NCBI RefSeq assembly: GCF_021044775.1
Contig: NZ_JAJNOQ010000003.1
Location: 62,001-126,000, forward strand
From: Paraeggerthella hominis
Lineage (GTDB): Bacteria > Actinomycetota > Coriobacteriia > Coriobacteriales > Eggerthellaceae
Direction of reading: 5' to 3'
Length of the DNA stretch: 64,000 nucleotides
The translations under genes and the position numbers were made by a program. Shown here in pieces: positions 15,389 to 25,100 of the stretch (the stretch's first letter is position 1; each line of letters opens with the position of its first letter). A model generated the notes under the pieces. That model was not told where the DNA came from. It did no database searches and saw only the letters and a program-made list of their open reading frames with translations.

Positions 15389-16957
15389 ATGAGCAATCCG
15401 AAGGTCAAGCGCGTTTTGATGTCCGTTACGGACAAGGCGGGCGTCGTCGATTTCGCCCGCGTCCTCGTGGAGGAGTTCGGAGCGGAGGTCATCTCCACGG
15501 GCGGCACGGCCCGCGTCATCGCGGAGGCCGGCGTGCCGGTCACGCCGATCGACGACGTGACGCAGTTCCCGGAGATGATGGACGGACGCGTGAAGACGCT
15601 GCACCCGCGCGTGCACGGCGGTCTGCTGGCCAAGCGCGACAACGAGGCCCACATGGCCCAGGCGGCCGAGCACGGCATCCAGATGATCGATATGGTGGTC
15701 GTGAACCTGTACGCCTTCGAGAAGACGGTGGCCGGCGGCGCCGACTTCGCAACCTGCATCGAGAACATCGACATCGGCGGCCCGTCCATGCTGCGCTCCG
15801 CCGCCAAGAACTTCGAGAGCGTGGCCGTGGTCACGCGCCCGGAAACCTACGACGACATCTTGGCCGAGATGCGCGCCAACGACGGTGCCACCACGCGCGA
15901 TACGCGCGCGAAGCTGGCGCTCGACGTGTTCCGCACGACGGCCGCCTACGACGGCGCCATCGCCGCCTGGATGGGCGAGCAGCTCGAAGGCGACCAGAAG
16001 TACCCGGCCGCCCGCGCCCTCAACCTGACCAAGGTGCAGGACCTGCGCTACGGCGAGAACCCGCATCAGTCCGCCGCGTTCTACCGTCGCGACAGCTACG
16101 CGGGTGCCGAGCACAGCCTGGCCCACGCCAAGCAGCACCAGGGCAAGGAGCTTTCGTACAACAACTACCTGGACCTGGACGCCGCCTGGACGGCCGTGCG
16201 CGAGTTCGACGAGCCCGCGTGCGTCATCGTGAAGCACCTTACGCCGTGCGGCGTGTGCCAGGACGCCGACCTGGTGGCCGCGTACCAACGCGCGCATGCG
16301 TGCGACCCGGTCAGCGCGTACGGCGGCGTCATGGCGTTCAACCGTCCGGTCACGTCCGACGTGGTGGTTGCCATCTTCGAGAACAAGCAGTTCGTCGAGG
16401 CCATCGTGGCGCCCGAGTTCGCGGGCGACGCGCTGGACATGTACAGTGCCAAGAAGAACGCGCGTCTCCTGTCCACGGGCGGCGTGAACAAGGCCGGCGG
16501 GGAAGTGGAGTACCGCTCCGTCGAGGGCGGCCTGCTCGTGCAGGATTCCGACGGCGTGCTGGAGGATCCGGCTGCGTTCACGGTTCCCACGAAGCGCCAG
16601 CCTACCGACGAGGAAATGGCCGAGCTGCTGTTCGCTTGGAACGTGTGCAAGTCGGTCAAGTCCAACGCCATCGCGCTTACCAAGAACCATGCCACGGTGG
16701 GCGTGGGCGGCGGCCAGCCCAACCGCGTGAACTCCGCGCGCATCGCCGTCGAGCAGGCGGGCGAGCAGGCGAAGGGCTCCGTGGCCGCGTCGGACGCGTT
16801 CTTCCCGTTCCGCGACGGCCTTGACGCTTTGGCCGAGGCCGGCGTGACGGCCATTATCGAGCCGGGCGGATCCATCCGCGACGACGAGGTGATCGCCGCC
16901 GCTGACGAGCACGGCATCGCGCTCGTGTTCACCGGCCATCGCCACTTCAGGCACTAA
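15389..16957 (+). CDS. purH: Bifunctional AICAR transformylase / IMP cyclohydrolase
   Basis: This 522-residue enzyme carries out the last two steps of IMP synthesis. The N-terminal MGS-like cyclohydrolase domain starts KRVLMSVTDKAGVVDFAR and holds GGTARVIAEAGV and DGRVKTLHPRVHGG. The transformylase domain holds RYGENPHQSAAFYR, CVIVKHLTPCGVC and the catalytic Lys-His region. AAAGGAAAGG precedes the ATG. The 107 bases before it contain no clear riboswitch. It is followed by a strong terminator and closes the operon. Confidence 0.97.
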   Translation: MSNPKVKRVLMSVTDKAGVVDFARVLVEEFGAEVISTGGTARVIAEAGVPVTPIDDVTQFPEMMDGRVKTLHPRVHGGLLAKRDNEAHMAQAAEHGIQMIDMVVVNLYAFEKTVAGGADFATCIENIDIGGPSMLRSAAKNFESVAVVTRPETYDDILAEMRANDGATTRDTRAKLALDVFRTTAAYDGAIAAWMGEQLEGDQKYPAARALNLTKVQDLRYGENPHQSAAFYRRDSYAGAEHSLAHAKQHQGKELSYNNYLDLDAAWTAVREFDEPACVIVKHLTPCGVCQDADLVAAYQRAHACDPVSAYGGVMAFNRPVTSDVVVAIFENKQFVEAIVAPEFAGDALDMYSAKKNARLLSTGGVNKAGGEVEYRSVEGGLLVQDSDGVLEDPAAFTVPTKRQPTDEEMAELLFAWNVCKSVKSNAIALTKNHATVGVGGGQPNRVNSARIAVEQAGEQAKGSVAASDAFFPFRDGLDALAEAGVTAIIEPGGSIRDDEVIAAADEHGIALVFTGHRHFRH

Positions 16958-17012
16958 GCCGGCAGCTGGCGCGCGGCCGAAGCCCGCAGCGCCCCCCAAG
17001 CACGCTTGATCG

Positions 17013-17048
17013 AAAAGCTGGATCCGCTTGTCGGGTCCAGCTTTTTTT
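17013..17048 (+). terminator. Intrinsic terminator of the purine operon
   Basis: A 13-bp stem with one G-U pair (17013-17025 with 17033-17045), a 7-base loop and seven T. It lies 55 bases after the purH stop. Confidence 0.95.
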
Positions 17049-17185
17049 GCAGGAAGGGCAACGGCCGCCTTTTCGCATCGATGCCGTAGCCGCGAACGTG
17101 TGAGCGTTTCGGGTATGGTTATGTTCCTTCCTTGTCGTAAAAGGAACATACTCGCACCGGGGGCGCAACGCGCAATGCGCTTCGG

Positions 17186-17191
17186 TATAGT
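17186..17191 (+). promoter_or_regulatory. -10 element placed for leaderless start of the J-domain gene
   Basis: TATAGT ends 7 bases before the ATG at 17199, so the predicted transcription start coincides with the start codon. There is no ribosome-binding sequence and no convincing -35. Confidence 0.5.
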
Positions 17192-17198
17192 GGGCGGC

Positions 17199-18026
17199 AT
17201 GAAGAAATCTCAAGCGTTGAACATACTGAACCTGAGCGAGGGGGCTACCAACGACGAGGTCAAAGCCTCGCATCGCAAGCTGGTCATCGCCCATCACCCG
17301 GACAAATTTTCGCTTGATTCCGCCGAGCGCGCCGAAGCGGAAGAGCTGACCAAGCAGATCAACGAAGCGCGCGACGTGCTGCTCAACCGCTCGTGGACGC
17401 CGGAGTTCGACCCGCGTCGCGACCCGCGCCCCTATGCGGGCAACCCGTACGCGCATCCTACGGCGAACCCGTACGGATCGCCCCAGCAGGTCGAATGGGA
17501 CCCGTTCGCGGATTGGCCGTTCGGGCAGGGTTCGTCGCAAGGGCAGGGCCGCACCACCTACGTATGGACCTCGTGGGACGGCGCCCGCTCCGCCGGCGAG
17601 GGCGCGCCCGGCGGCGTGCCGTTCGATCCATTCGACCCGTTTGCGCCGTTCAGGGCATCGGCTCCTCAGAAAACGCCGGAACAGGTGCGCGATGAGACGC
17701 GCCAAAGCATCAAGAAGGAAGGCGCCGTCGTGGCGGCGAAAGCGGCGGCTTTGGCGGTGCTGAGCTTGGCGGGGTCTCCTGCCACCGGGCTGTTCGTGTA
17801 CGTGGTGGCGTCGTTCGTCTACGGGCTGTGGAAGCGTTTGGGCAGCTGTTTGATCGGCTTTTTCATTCCTATCGCGCTCGTGCTTGCGCCGTTCGTGTTC
17901 ATGATCGCGCCGCGGCAAGGTGCGGTGACGATAGGGCTGGGCCTTGCGTTTGCGTTTGCGGTTCTTTTCGACATCACGAACGCGCGCGACCTTGTGCGCG
18001 TCTATCGTGCCGCCGGTCGGGAGTAG
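17199..18026 (+). CDS. Membrane-anchored J-domain (DnaJ-like) protein
   Basis: This 275-residue protein starts with a J-domain (residues ~4-60) with the essential HPD tripeptide at ~33-35 (AHHPDKFS), the site that stimulates Hsp70 ATPase. A Pro/Gly/Tyr-rich linker (~75-150) follows, then two hydrophobic regions (~185-215 and ~222-258) predicted to span the membrane. It lacks the zinc-finger and C-terminal domains of DnaJ, so it is a specialised co-chaperone. The ATG at 17199 is the first one that retains a whole J-domain. The gene stands alone between the purH terminator and the promoter of the ATP-grasp gene. Confidence 0.82.
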   Translation: MKKSQALNILNLSEGATNDEVKASHRKLVIAHHPDKFSLDSAERAEAEELTKQINEARDVLLNRSWTPEFDPRRDPRPYAGNPYAHPTANPYGSPQQVEWDPFADWPFGQGSSQGQGRTTYVWTSWDGARSAGEGAPGGVPFDPFDPFAPFRASAPQKTPEQVRDETRQSIKKEGAVVAAKAAALAVLSLAGSPATGLFVYVVASFVYGLWKRLGSCLIGFFIPIALVLAPFVFMIAPRQGAVTIGLGLAFAFAVLFDITNARDLVRVYRAAGRE

Positions 18027-18050
18027 GGCTGCCGGGCGCGGCCGCGCCCA

Positions 18051-18059
18051 TGCTATACT
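18051..18059 (+). promoter_or_regulatory. Extended -10 promoter of the ATP-grasp/flippase-like pair
   Basis: TGCTATACT, a near-consensus extended -10, lies 91 bases before the ATG at 18150 and just after the preceding gene ends. Confidence 0.6.
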
Positions 18060-18149
18060 GTTTGTTTGTCGCCGCGCGGTGTTTGCGCCGGCGGATGCGC
18101 GAAGCGCTTCGCATGCTCGAAGCGCACCGATGAAGGAGGATTCGAAGCA

Positions 18150-19298
18150 ATGATAGTGCTTGACGAGCCGTATGCATCAGAACCGCTGCTTGCGTGGATG
18201 GAGTCTTCGCAGCATCCCGTGCTCGACAACGAATTCGCGCGCACGACAGCCGCGGGCCGTGCGTTGAACCTGGTGTCGGCAGACGAAGCCGTGCGCCGTA
18301 TTGATGCAGGCGAGCGCGTGTACACCAATTCCGAAAACGCCTTGGCGTGGATCGTCGAGAACGCGCATAACGAAAGCCTGTCGCGCGCTATCGGGCTGTT
18401 CAAGGACAAAGCCGCTATGCGGCAGGTTCTGGCTGCCCTCGACCCCGATCTGTTCTTCAAAACCTGCTCGGTTGACGAGCTGTTCAAGCTGGACTTCTCG
18501 AAGCTGGAAGCGCCGTTCGTGCTGAAGCCGTCCGTCGGATTCTGCAGCATGGGCGTGTACGCCATCCAAGATCGCGAAGACTGGGAGCGCGCGCTTGCCG
18601 ACATTCAGCGCAACGCGTCCACCTGGCACGACATGTACCCCGAAAGCGTCATCGGGTCCGGATCGTTCATCTTGGAGGGCTACATCGAGGGGACCGAGTA
18701 CGCGCTCGACGCGTACTTCGACGCCACCGGCGCGGCGCATATCCTCAACGTCTTGCGCCACGACTTCGTTTCAGCCGAGGACACGTCCGACCGCATGTAC
18801 GTGACGAGCGCGCCTATCGTGCGCGAAACGTCCGCGCTGTTCACGCAATGGCTTGACCGCGTGAACGCGCTTGTGGGAGCGCGCAATTTCCCCGTGCATG
18901 TAGAGGTGCGCGTTCTCGACGGGCACGTGTGCCCCATCGAGTTCAACCCGCTTCGTTTCGCGGGTTTGGGCGGCACCGACGTCAGCTGGCACGGCTACGG
19001 GTATCGCACGTACGAGGCGTTCCTGGAAGATGCGCGCCCTGATTTCGACCGCGCGTTCGAGGGCAAGGACGATAAAGTGTACACGATGTCGCTGCTCAAT
19101 CCGCCGGCCGACGCTACGGGGGACGAGCGGTTCGACTACGATGCGTTCCTCAGCCGTTTCTCCCATGTGCTCGAGATGCGGCCGTTCGACGTTCGACGCG
19201 TGGGCAATTACGGCTTCCTGTTCTTGGAGACGGATGCGGAATCGGCAGACGAGCTCGACTTCCTCATGCACTCCGACCTCAAGGAATTCCTCCGCTAG
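18150..19298 (+). CDS. ATP-grasp domain protein
   Basis: This 382-residue protein is a member of the ATP-grasp superfamily, which couples ATP to carboxylate-amine or thiol ligation. Visible parts are an ATP-binding segment EAPFVLKPSVGFCSMGVY (~130-147), FILEGYIEGTEYALDAYF (~175-190), and the metal-binding strand VCPIEFNPLRFAGLGG, in which Glu and Asn should bind Mg. The substrate cannot be told from sequence. GAAGGAGGA lies 8 bases before the ATG. The next gene starts 30 bases downstream and encodes a flippase-like membrane protein, so an envelope or lipid modification is possible but inferred. Confidence 0.8.
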   Translation: MIVLDEPYASEPLLAWMESSQHPVLDNEFARTTAAGRALNLVSADEAVRRIDAGERVYTNSENALAWIVENAHNESLSRAIGLFKDKAAMRQVLAALDPDLFFKTCSVDELFKLDFSKLEAPFVLKPSVGFCSMGVYAIQDREDWERALADIQRNASTWHDMYPESVIGSGSFILEGYIEGTEYALDAYFDATGAAHILNVLRHDFVSAEDTSDRMYVTSAPIVRETSALFTQWLDRVNALVGARNFPVHVEVRVLDGHVCPIEFNPLRFAGLGGTDVSWHGYGYRTYEAFLEDARPDFDRAFEGKDDKVYTMSLLNPPADATGDERFDYDAFLSRFSHVLEMRPFDVRRVGNYGFLFLETDAESADELDFLMHSDLKEFLR

Positions 19299-19327
19299 GC
19301 GGAGGCGTTCGGGGCGCGGGCAAGGCT

Positions 19328-20530
19328 GTGAAGCTCAACATCAGAAACCTGCTCATCGGGCTTGTTATCGTCATCGTGCTCGCGGTGGTGCTTTTGCGCG
19401 GCGATCAGCTGGTCGAGCTGGTGGAAACCATCAAGAAGGGCGCGGCCATCCCGCTGATCGCCGCGCTGTGCACTCAGCTGGGAAAGTACTTCGCGCAGAG
19501 CTTCGCGTATTCGTATGCGTTCGAAGCGGTTGACGAGCGCATGGATCCGCGCTCGACGCTGCCTTTGGTGTTCGGGACGTTTTTCATGAACACGATCGCG
19601 CCGTCGCTCAACCTGGCCGGTACGACGCTGGTGGTGGACGATGCGCGTCAGCGCGGCATTGCCCCGGGCAAGGCGACCAGCGCGGCGTTGCTCATGCAGA
19701 TCACCATCGATTCGGGATTCGCCACCATCATGCTGATAGGCTTCGCCATACTGGCCGCCACGGTGGGCTTGTCGCCTTTGTGGTTCCTGCTCGGGCTGCT
19801 TGTCATCGCGCTGGTGGGGGCCATGATCACCATCTTAGTACTGGGCCGCAAGCGTCCGGCGCTCGTGCTGCGCGTGCTGCGGCCCATTGAGCGGTTGGTC
19901 AACCGCATTCTCGCCCGCTTCAAGAAAGGGCCGCTCGACCCGTGGGTGGAGCGTACCGTGTGCTCGTTTTCCGACGCGGCGGGCCTTATCGCGCACAATC
20001 CCAAGACCACGGCGAAATCCTTCGGGTGCTCCATTGCCGCAAGCGCGTGCGAGCTTGCCTGCTTCAGCTTGGTGGGCGTTGGGTTCGGCGTAACGGTTCC
20101 CGAAGCGCTCATCTGCGGCTATGTGGTGGCAACGCTGTTCGCTATGATCTCGATCACGCCGCAGGGCGTAGGCGTGGTGGAAGCTGCCGTGGTGGTGGCG
20201 TTCACGTCTTTCGGGGCGACTGCGGCGGCGGGGCTGTCCATTGCGCTCGTCTATCGCGGCATCGTGTTCTGGATGCCGTTTCTTATCGGCGCGATACTCA
20301 TTCAAACAACCAAGACGTTCAAACGCGATGCCAAGCAGATGCTTAACGATCCGGATGCTGCCGGCCGCTTGTCGGGAGTGTCGGCGGTGGCGCGGCATCT
20401 TGACGAGCAGCGGGCTCCCTTGGACGTCGATCAGCCGTTGTGCGACCGTGACCACGAGCAAGCGGCCGTTCCCCGTGCTTCGGCGGCTCCGCGCGATGCG
20501 AAGCCTCCGAAAGCGCCGCGGGACTCGTAA
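19328..20530 (+). CDS. Lysylphosphatidylglycerol synthetase TM-region (UPF0104/MprF-N) family membrane protein
   Basis: This 400-residue integral membrane protein has about eight hydrophobic spans. The family signature is seen in SLNLAGTTLVVDDARQRG, in the central conserved ISITPQGVGVVEAAVV and in the C-terminal VYRGIVFWMPFLIGAI. The domain corresponds to the flippase part of MprF without the lysyl-transferase domain; relatives include many lipid or glycolipid transport proteins. The tail after ~335 is charged and Pro/Ala-rich. The start is GTG at 19328, 30 bases after the ATP-grasp gene, so co-transcribed. Confidence 0.82.
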   Translation: MKLNIRNLLIGLVIVIVLAVVLLRGDQLVELVETIKKGAAIPLIAALCTQLGKYFAQSFAYSYAFEAVDERMDPRSTLPLVFGTFFMNTIAPSLNLAGTTLVVDDARQRGIAPGKATSAALLMQITIDSGFATIMLIGFAILAATVGLSPLWFLLGLLVIALVGAMITILVLGRKRPALVLRVLRPIERLVNRILARFKKGPLDPWVERTVCSFSDAAGLIAHNPKTTAKSFGCSIAASACELACFSLVGVGFGVTVPEALICGYVVATLFAMISITPQGVGVVEAAVVVAFTSFGATAAAGLSIALVYRGIVFWMPFLIGAILIQTTKTFKRDAKQMLNDPDAAGRLSGVSAVARHLDEQRAPLDVDQPLCDRDHEQAAVPRASAAPRDAKPPKAPRDS

Positions 20531-20608
20531 GGGCCTGCCGCCAACCCAAAGCTTCCTGCCGTCTCGGCGCGTTCGCAAGTTCGTCGGCCGCAGCTCCGCT
20601 TCATGACT

Positions 20609-20614
20609 TAGAAT
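20609..20614 (+). promoter_or_regulatory. -10 element before the solute-binding lipoprotein gene
   Basis: TAGAAT lies 58 bases before the ATG at 20672, in a 141-base gap that otherwise shows no hairpin terminator. Confidence 0.4.
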
Positions 20615-20671
20615 GTTCTGAAACGTACGCATAGGTGCGGGGTGGTTGTGCGCGATGCAGAGGGGGAGCGG

Positions 20672-22150
20672 ATGAGTGCGAAAAAGACGCTGAGGCAGGC
20701 TGCTGCGCTTGCTCTTGCGGGAATGCTGACCTTGGCGGGCTGCTCGGGCTCGGGCGCGGCTGCGTCGGGCAAAGACGCTTCTTCGCTGCTCGATCCCGCC
20801 GACCCCGTGCAGATCGAGCTGTGGACGTACTACAACGGAACCCAGCAGCAGGCGTTCGAATCGCTTGTCGACGAGTTCAACGCGACCCAGGGCAAAAGCG
20901 TGGGCGTGGTGGTTACCAGTTCCAGCCAGGGCGGCGTAAACGATTTGGCCGCAGCGGTGACCGGGTCGGCGCAGGAGCTTGTCGGGTATGCCGATATGCC
21001 CGACGCGTTCCTTTCGTATCCCGATACGGCTTCGCTTGTCGATAGCTTCGGGCGCGTGGCCGATCTTTCCGGATACCTGACCGACGAGCAGAAGGATCGG
21101 TACGTCGAGGCGTTTTTGGCCGAAGGGGATCTGGACGGCACGGGTTCTCTGAAGGTGTTTCCCGTGGCGAAATCAACCGAGACGTTTCAGATGAACCTGA
21201 CCGATTGGCGGGTGTTCGCCGATGCAACGGGCAGCACGCTCGACGAGCTTGCCACCGTCGAGGGGATCGTGACGGTGTCGCAGCGCTATTACGAATGGAC
21301 CGATGCGCAAACCCCGGACGTGCCGAACGACGGACGTGCGTTCTTCGGCCGAGATGCTTTGACGAATTACCTGGTCACCGGTGCGAAGCAGTTGGGTCAC
21401 GAAGTGCTTTCCGTTCGTGACGGACGCATCGAGCTCGATCTTGATCGCGCTACGATGAAGGCGTTGTGGGACAACTACTACGTGCCCATGGTGCAAGGTT
21501 GGTTCTCTTCCGAAGGCAAGTTCCGCTCAGACGCCGTCAAGACCGGCGACCTGCTCAGTTACGTGGGGTCGTCCTCGTCGGTCGTGTATTTTCCCCAGAC
21601 CGTGACGGTTGACGATCAGACCAGCTATCCCATCGAGGTGATAGCCTTGCCTGCTCCCACGTTCGAAAACGGCGTTCCGTGCGCCCCTCAGCAGGGTGCG
21701 GGCTTCGTGGTGACGAAGGCCGACGAGCGTACGGAGTGCGCGTGCGTCGAGTTTCTCACCTGGTTCACGGCCAAGGAGCAGAACGCCGGGTTCGCCGTGA
21801 AAGCGGGGTATCTGCCCGTGACCAAAGAGGCGATCGAGCCGGAGTTCTTGAAGGACGTCGCTCTGTCGCTGGGGGATTCTTCCCGCAACTACGCTGAGAC
21901 CCTGCCCGCTGCGCTCGAGACCATGGACGCGGGGCTGTATCGGACGTTCCCGACTCCGAAGGGCAACGAAGCTCGTTCGGTGCTGGGCAAATCGCTGTTC
22001 GACCGGGCAGCGCAGGATCGGGCCGCCGTGCGCGCCCAGATCGAGGCGGGCGCCGATCCCGCCCAGGCCGTCGCCGCGTTTTTGGACGAATCGGTTTTCG
22101 ACGCTTGGCTGGCTGATTTGAAGATGCAATTGGAAGCCGTCGTGGCATAG
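20672..22150 (+). CDS. Extracellular solute-binding lipoprotein (family 1-like)
   Basis: This 492-residue lipoprotein has a signal peptide ending in the lipobox LAGC, Cys24 being the lipid-modified residue. The mature chain resembles carbohydrate ABC-transporter binding proteins: IELWTYYNGTQQQAFESLV near the start, FPVAKSTETFQMNLT, and the hinge segment GVPCAPQQGAGFVVTK. No permease or ATPase gene is nearby. The next gene, 42 bases on, encodes a membrane GGDEF-EAL receptor, so this binding protein may act as the receptor's external ligand sensor rather than in transport. The ATG at 20672 is preferred, after GAGGGGGAG. Confidence 0.85.
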   Translation: MSAKKTLRQAAALALAGMLTLAGCSGSGAAASGKDASSLLDPADPVQIELWTYYNGTQQQAFESLVDEFNATQGKSVGVVVTSSSQGGVNDLAAAVTGSAQELVGYADMPDAFLSYPDTASLVDSFGRVADLSGYLTDEQKDRYVEAFLAEGDLDGTGSLKVFPVAKSTETFQMNLTDWRVFADATGSTLDELATVEGIVTVSQRYYEWTDAQTPDVPNDGRAFFGRDALTNYLVTGAKQLGHEVLSVRDGRIELDLDRATMKALWDNYYVPMVQGWFSSEGKFRSDAVKTGDLLSYVGSSSSVVYFPQTVTVDDQTSYPIEVIALPAPTFENGVPCAPQQGAGFVVTKADERTECACVEFLTWFTAKEQNAGFAVKAGYLPVTKEAIEPEFLKDVALSLGDSSRNYAETLPAALETMDAGLYRTFPTPKGNEARSVLGKSLFDRAAQDRAAVRAQIEAGADPAQAVAAFLDESVFDAWLADLKMQLEAVVA

Positions 22151-22191
22151 CGCCCGAGGGTGAGGATGTTGAAGGATAGAGCTACGAGGGC

Positions 22192-25100
22192 ATGACGCTG
22201 GGCATGAAACAGGTGAAGGGCGCGCGGAAGGGCTTGACGTTCAAGGCCCTTGTCGCGCTGCCTTTCTGCATCGTGCTTATTTTGCAGGGCGTCATGAGCG
22301 CTGCGATTCTGTCCGGGAGTCGCGTGTTCGTCCAGATGGACGACGCTGCGTACGATCTGTTCTCGGAGCGCGTGGCCAGTCGGGCAAGCTACCTCGAAGG
22401 CGACATGGTCCTTCGCTGGTCGGACTTCGGCTCGACGCCCGACGTTGTGGCCGATCGTGTTGACGAGGTGCTGGCACAGCGCGGAGCTTCGGTGTCCGAT
22501 ATCGTTCCGGGTTCGGACGTGGCCTTGTCCATTATCGATTCGATGGCCGACGATCTGGTGTCTTTCATCCGGCACAACGAGGTGAGCGGCGCCTACTTCG
22601 TGCTGGCGAACGGCGGGGCGGAGGGAGAGGCCGCCGATGCTCGCACGGCGCTCTACATTCGCGATTCGAACCCGAAGGTCAACGCCGAAGGCGGCTCGGA
22701 CCTCATGGTTGCATCGTGTCCGATCAGCGTGGGGCGCACTATGGAGATAGCCCTGGACAGCCAGTGGTCGGCAACGTTTCCGCTGGCTGCCGAAGGCAAT
22801 CAGCGCAGCGCCTTCTACTACGAGCCCCTCCGTGCCGCCCAAAAGCATCCCGATGCAGAGACAAGCGATCTGGGGTACTGGGGCCGACCGGTTGATCTTG
22901 GCTGGGCGGGCACGCCTTCGGTGACGTACAGCGTGCCGATTCGAACCGCTTCGGGGGAATTGTGCGGAGTGCTGGGCGTTGAGATACGCCTGGATCGCAT
23001 CGAGTCGTTTTTTCCGTATCGCGACCTGAACGAGCGAGGCGACGGCTCGTACCTGCTCACAACCGTGCAAGCCGCCGACTCCGAGCGCAGCGCCGGCGTG
23101 GAGCCCTTGCCGGACAAACCGCGCGCGTACGAAGTGCTGGCTACAAGCGGGGCGACGCAAAGCCTGTACGTCGAAAACGGCTCCATCGAGGCTTTTCTGG
23201 ACAACCAGGCTCGCATGGTGGTCGATCCGGCTTTCGACTCGGCAGACCCGGACAAGCGCGCCGTGGCATCCGCGATGGAGCTGGCGCTGTACGACAGCAC
23301 GTCTCCGTTCGCCTCCGACCGATGGGTGCTTGTGGGGATTGCTCCCGAAGAAGGGCTGTTCTCGGCTTCGCATGCGCTTTCCGAAAGCTTGTTCCGGTCG
23401 TTTCTCGTTGCCTTCGTCGTGGGCCTGATCGTGGCCGTGCTGGTGGCGTGGTTGTCGTCATCGCGTTTGCGCAACCTTATGAAAGAGGTTCGCGCAACCG
23501 GTCCTGAAGAGCCCATTTCGTTCACGCCTACCGGCATTGTCGAGGTGGACGAGCTTTCCGACGCGATCGAGTCGTTGGGAACCCAGGTTGCTTCGGCGTC
23601 TTCGCGCCTGTCCCAGATACTGCAGCTTTCCGATCGCAGCATCGGCGCGTTCGAGTACAACGCCATCCTGGAAACGGTCAGCTATACCGAGGGGTTGTTC
23701 TCTACGCTGTCCATCTTGGAGTGCCCCGAAGCGACGCGCTTCTGCGTGGGGCGCGCGGGCTCGGGCACCATGTCGGCGGATGATTTCGATCGGTTCATGG
23801 ATTGGTACCGCGTGCGCGTCGAGCGCGAGGGGGACGATCGCTACCTGTTCTTCGACGAGCGCGGCACCACGTGGGTGCGCTTGGTCGTTTTGATGGATGA
23901 GGATCGCGGCGTGATGTACGGGCTGGTGGAAGACGTGACGCACGAGATTCGAACGCGTCGCCGCTTGGAGCATGAACGCGATCACGACATTCTGACCGGG
24001 TTGCTGAACCGCCGCGCGTTCGAGCAGCAGGTGACCGAGCTTTTGCGGGGCCGCAAGAGGCTCGGAGCCATGCTCATGCTCGACTTGGACAACCTCAAGT
24101 TCGTTAACGACACGTACGGGCACGATTGGGGCGACCAGTACATCAAGGCAGCTGCGCGCGCTGTGGAGTCGGTGTTCGGCAACAAGGGCCCTTGCTCGCG
24201 CGTGTCCGGCGACGAGTTCCTGGCGTTCGTCGACGTCTGTTCGGACCGAGCCGATGTCGAAGCGCTGTTCGCCGACCTGTGCCGTGCGTTCGACGAGAGC
24301 GTGCTGGTTGCTCCTGACGGGAAGGCGCTTAAAGTGCGCGCCTCCATGGGCGCTGCGTTCTGCCCCGATGACGCCACTGCCTACGCGCGCCTTCGCGAGT
24401 ACGCCGACTTCGCCATGTACCTGGCGAAGAACAGCCGAAAAGGCGAGCTGTTCACGTTCGATCGCGCCAGCTACGACGAGAAGTCGTTCATCGTGAACAC
24501 CGGCGAGGACTTGAACCGCCTGTTCGACGAGCAGCTTGTGGATTACCATTTCCAGCCGATCGTGGATGCTCGGGCCGGCGAGGTCATTGCCTTCGAGGCG
24601 CTTATGCGCCCCCAGCTGGAGTCCATTTCCACGCCGGATCGCGTGTTGGCGCTGGCGCGTTCGCAGTCGAAGCTTCACCATGTCGAGCGCATGACGTTTC
24701 TGGGAGCTTTGGATGCGTTCTCGCAGCGCTACGTAGGTCAAGGGTCTTTGCTGTTCGTGAACAGCATCGCCACGCAGCGCCTGTCCTCTGAAGACGAGCT
24801 GTTCTTGATCGAGCGTTACGGCGGCATGCTCAGGCACCTGGTCATCGAAATCATCGAAAGCGATTACAGTCGCGAAATGGCCGTGTACAAAGAAGCGCTG
24901 GCGCGGCGTTTGGGCGCCCGCCTTGCCGTGGACGATTTCGGCAGCGGATACAACGGGGAGACGTCCCTGCTGGACTACCACGTTGACTTCGTGAAGCTTG
25001 ACGCATGCATCGTTCGAGGAATCGACTGCCAGAAGGACCAGCAGGACATTGCCCGCAATCTGGTGGGATACGCTCATGACCGCGGCATCCGCGTGATTGC

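Noticed and set aside
18130..18153. A seven-codon frame overlapping the ATP-grasp start
   Set aside because: It is made by the ribosome-binding sequence itself and has no ribosome site of its own.
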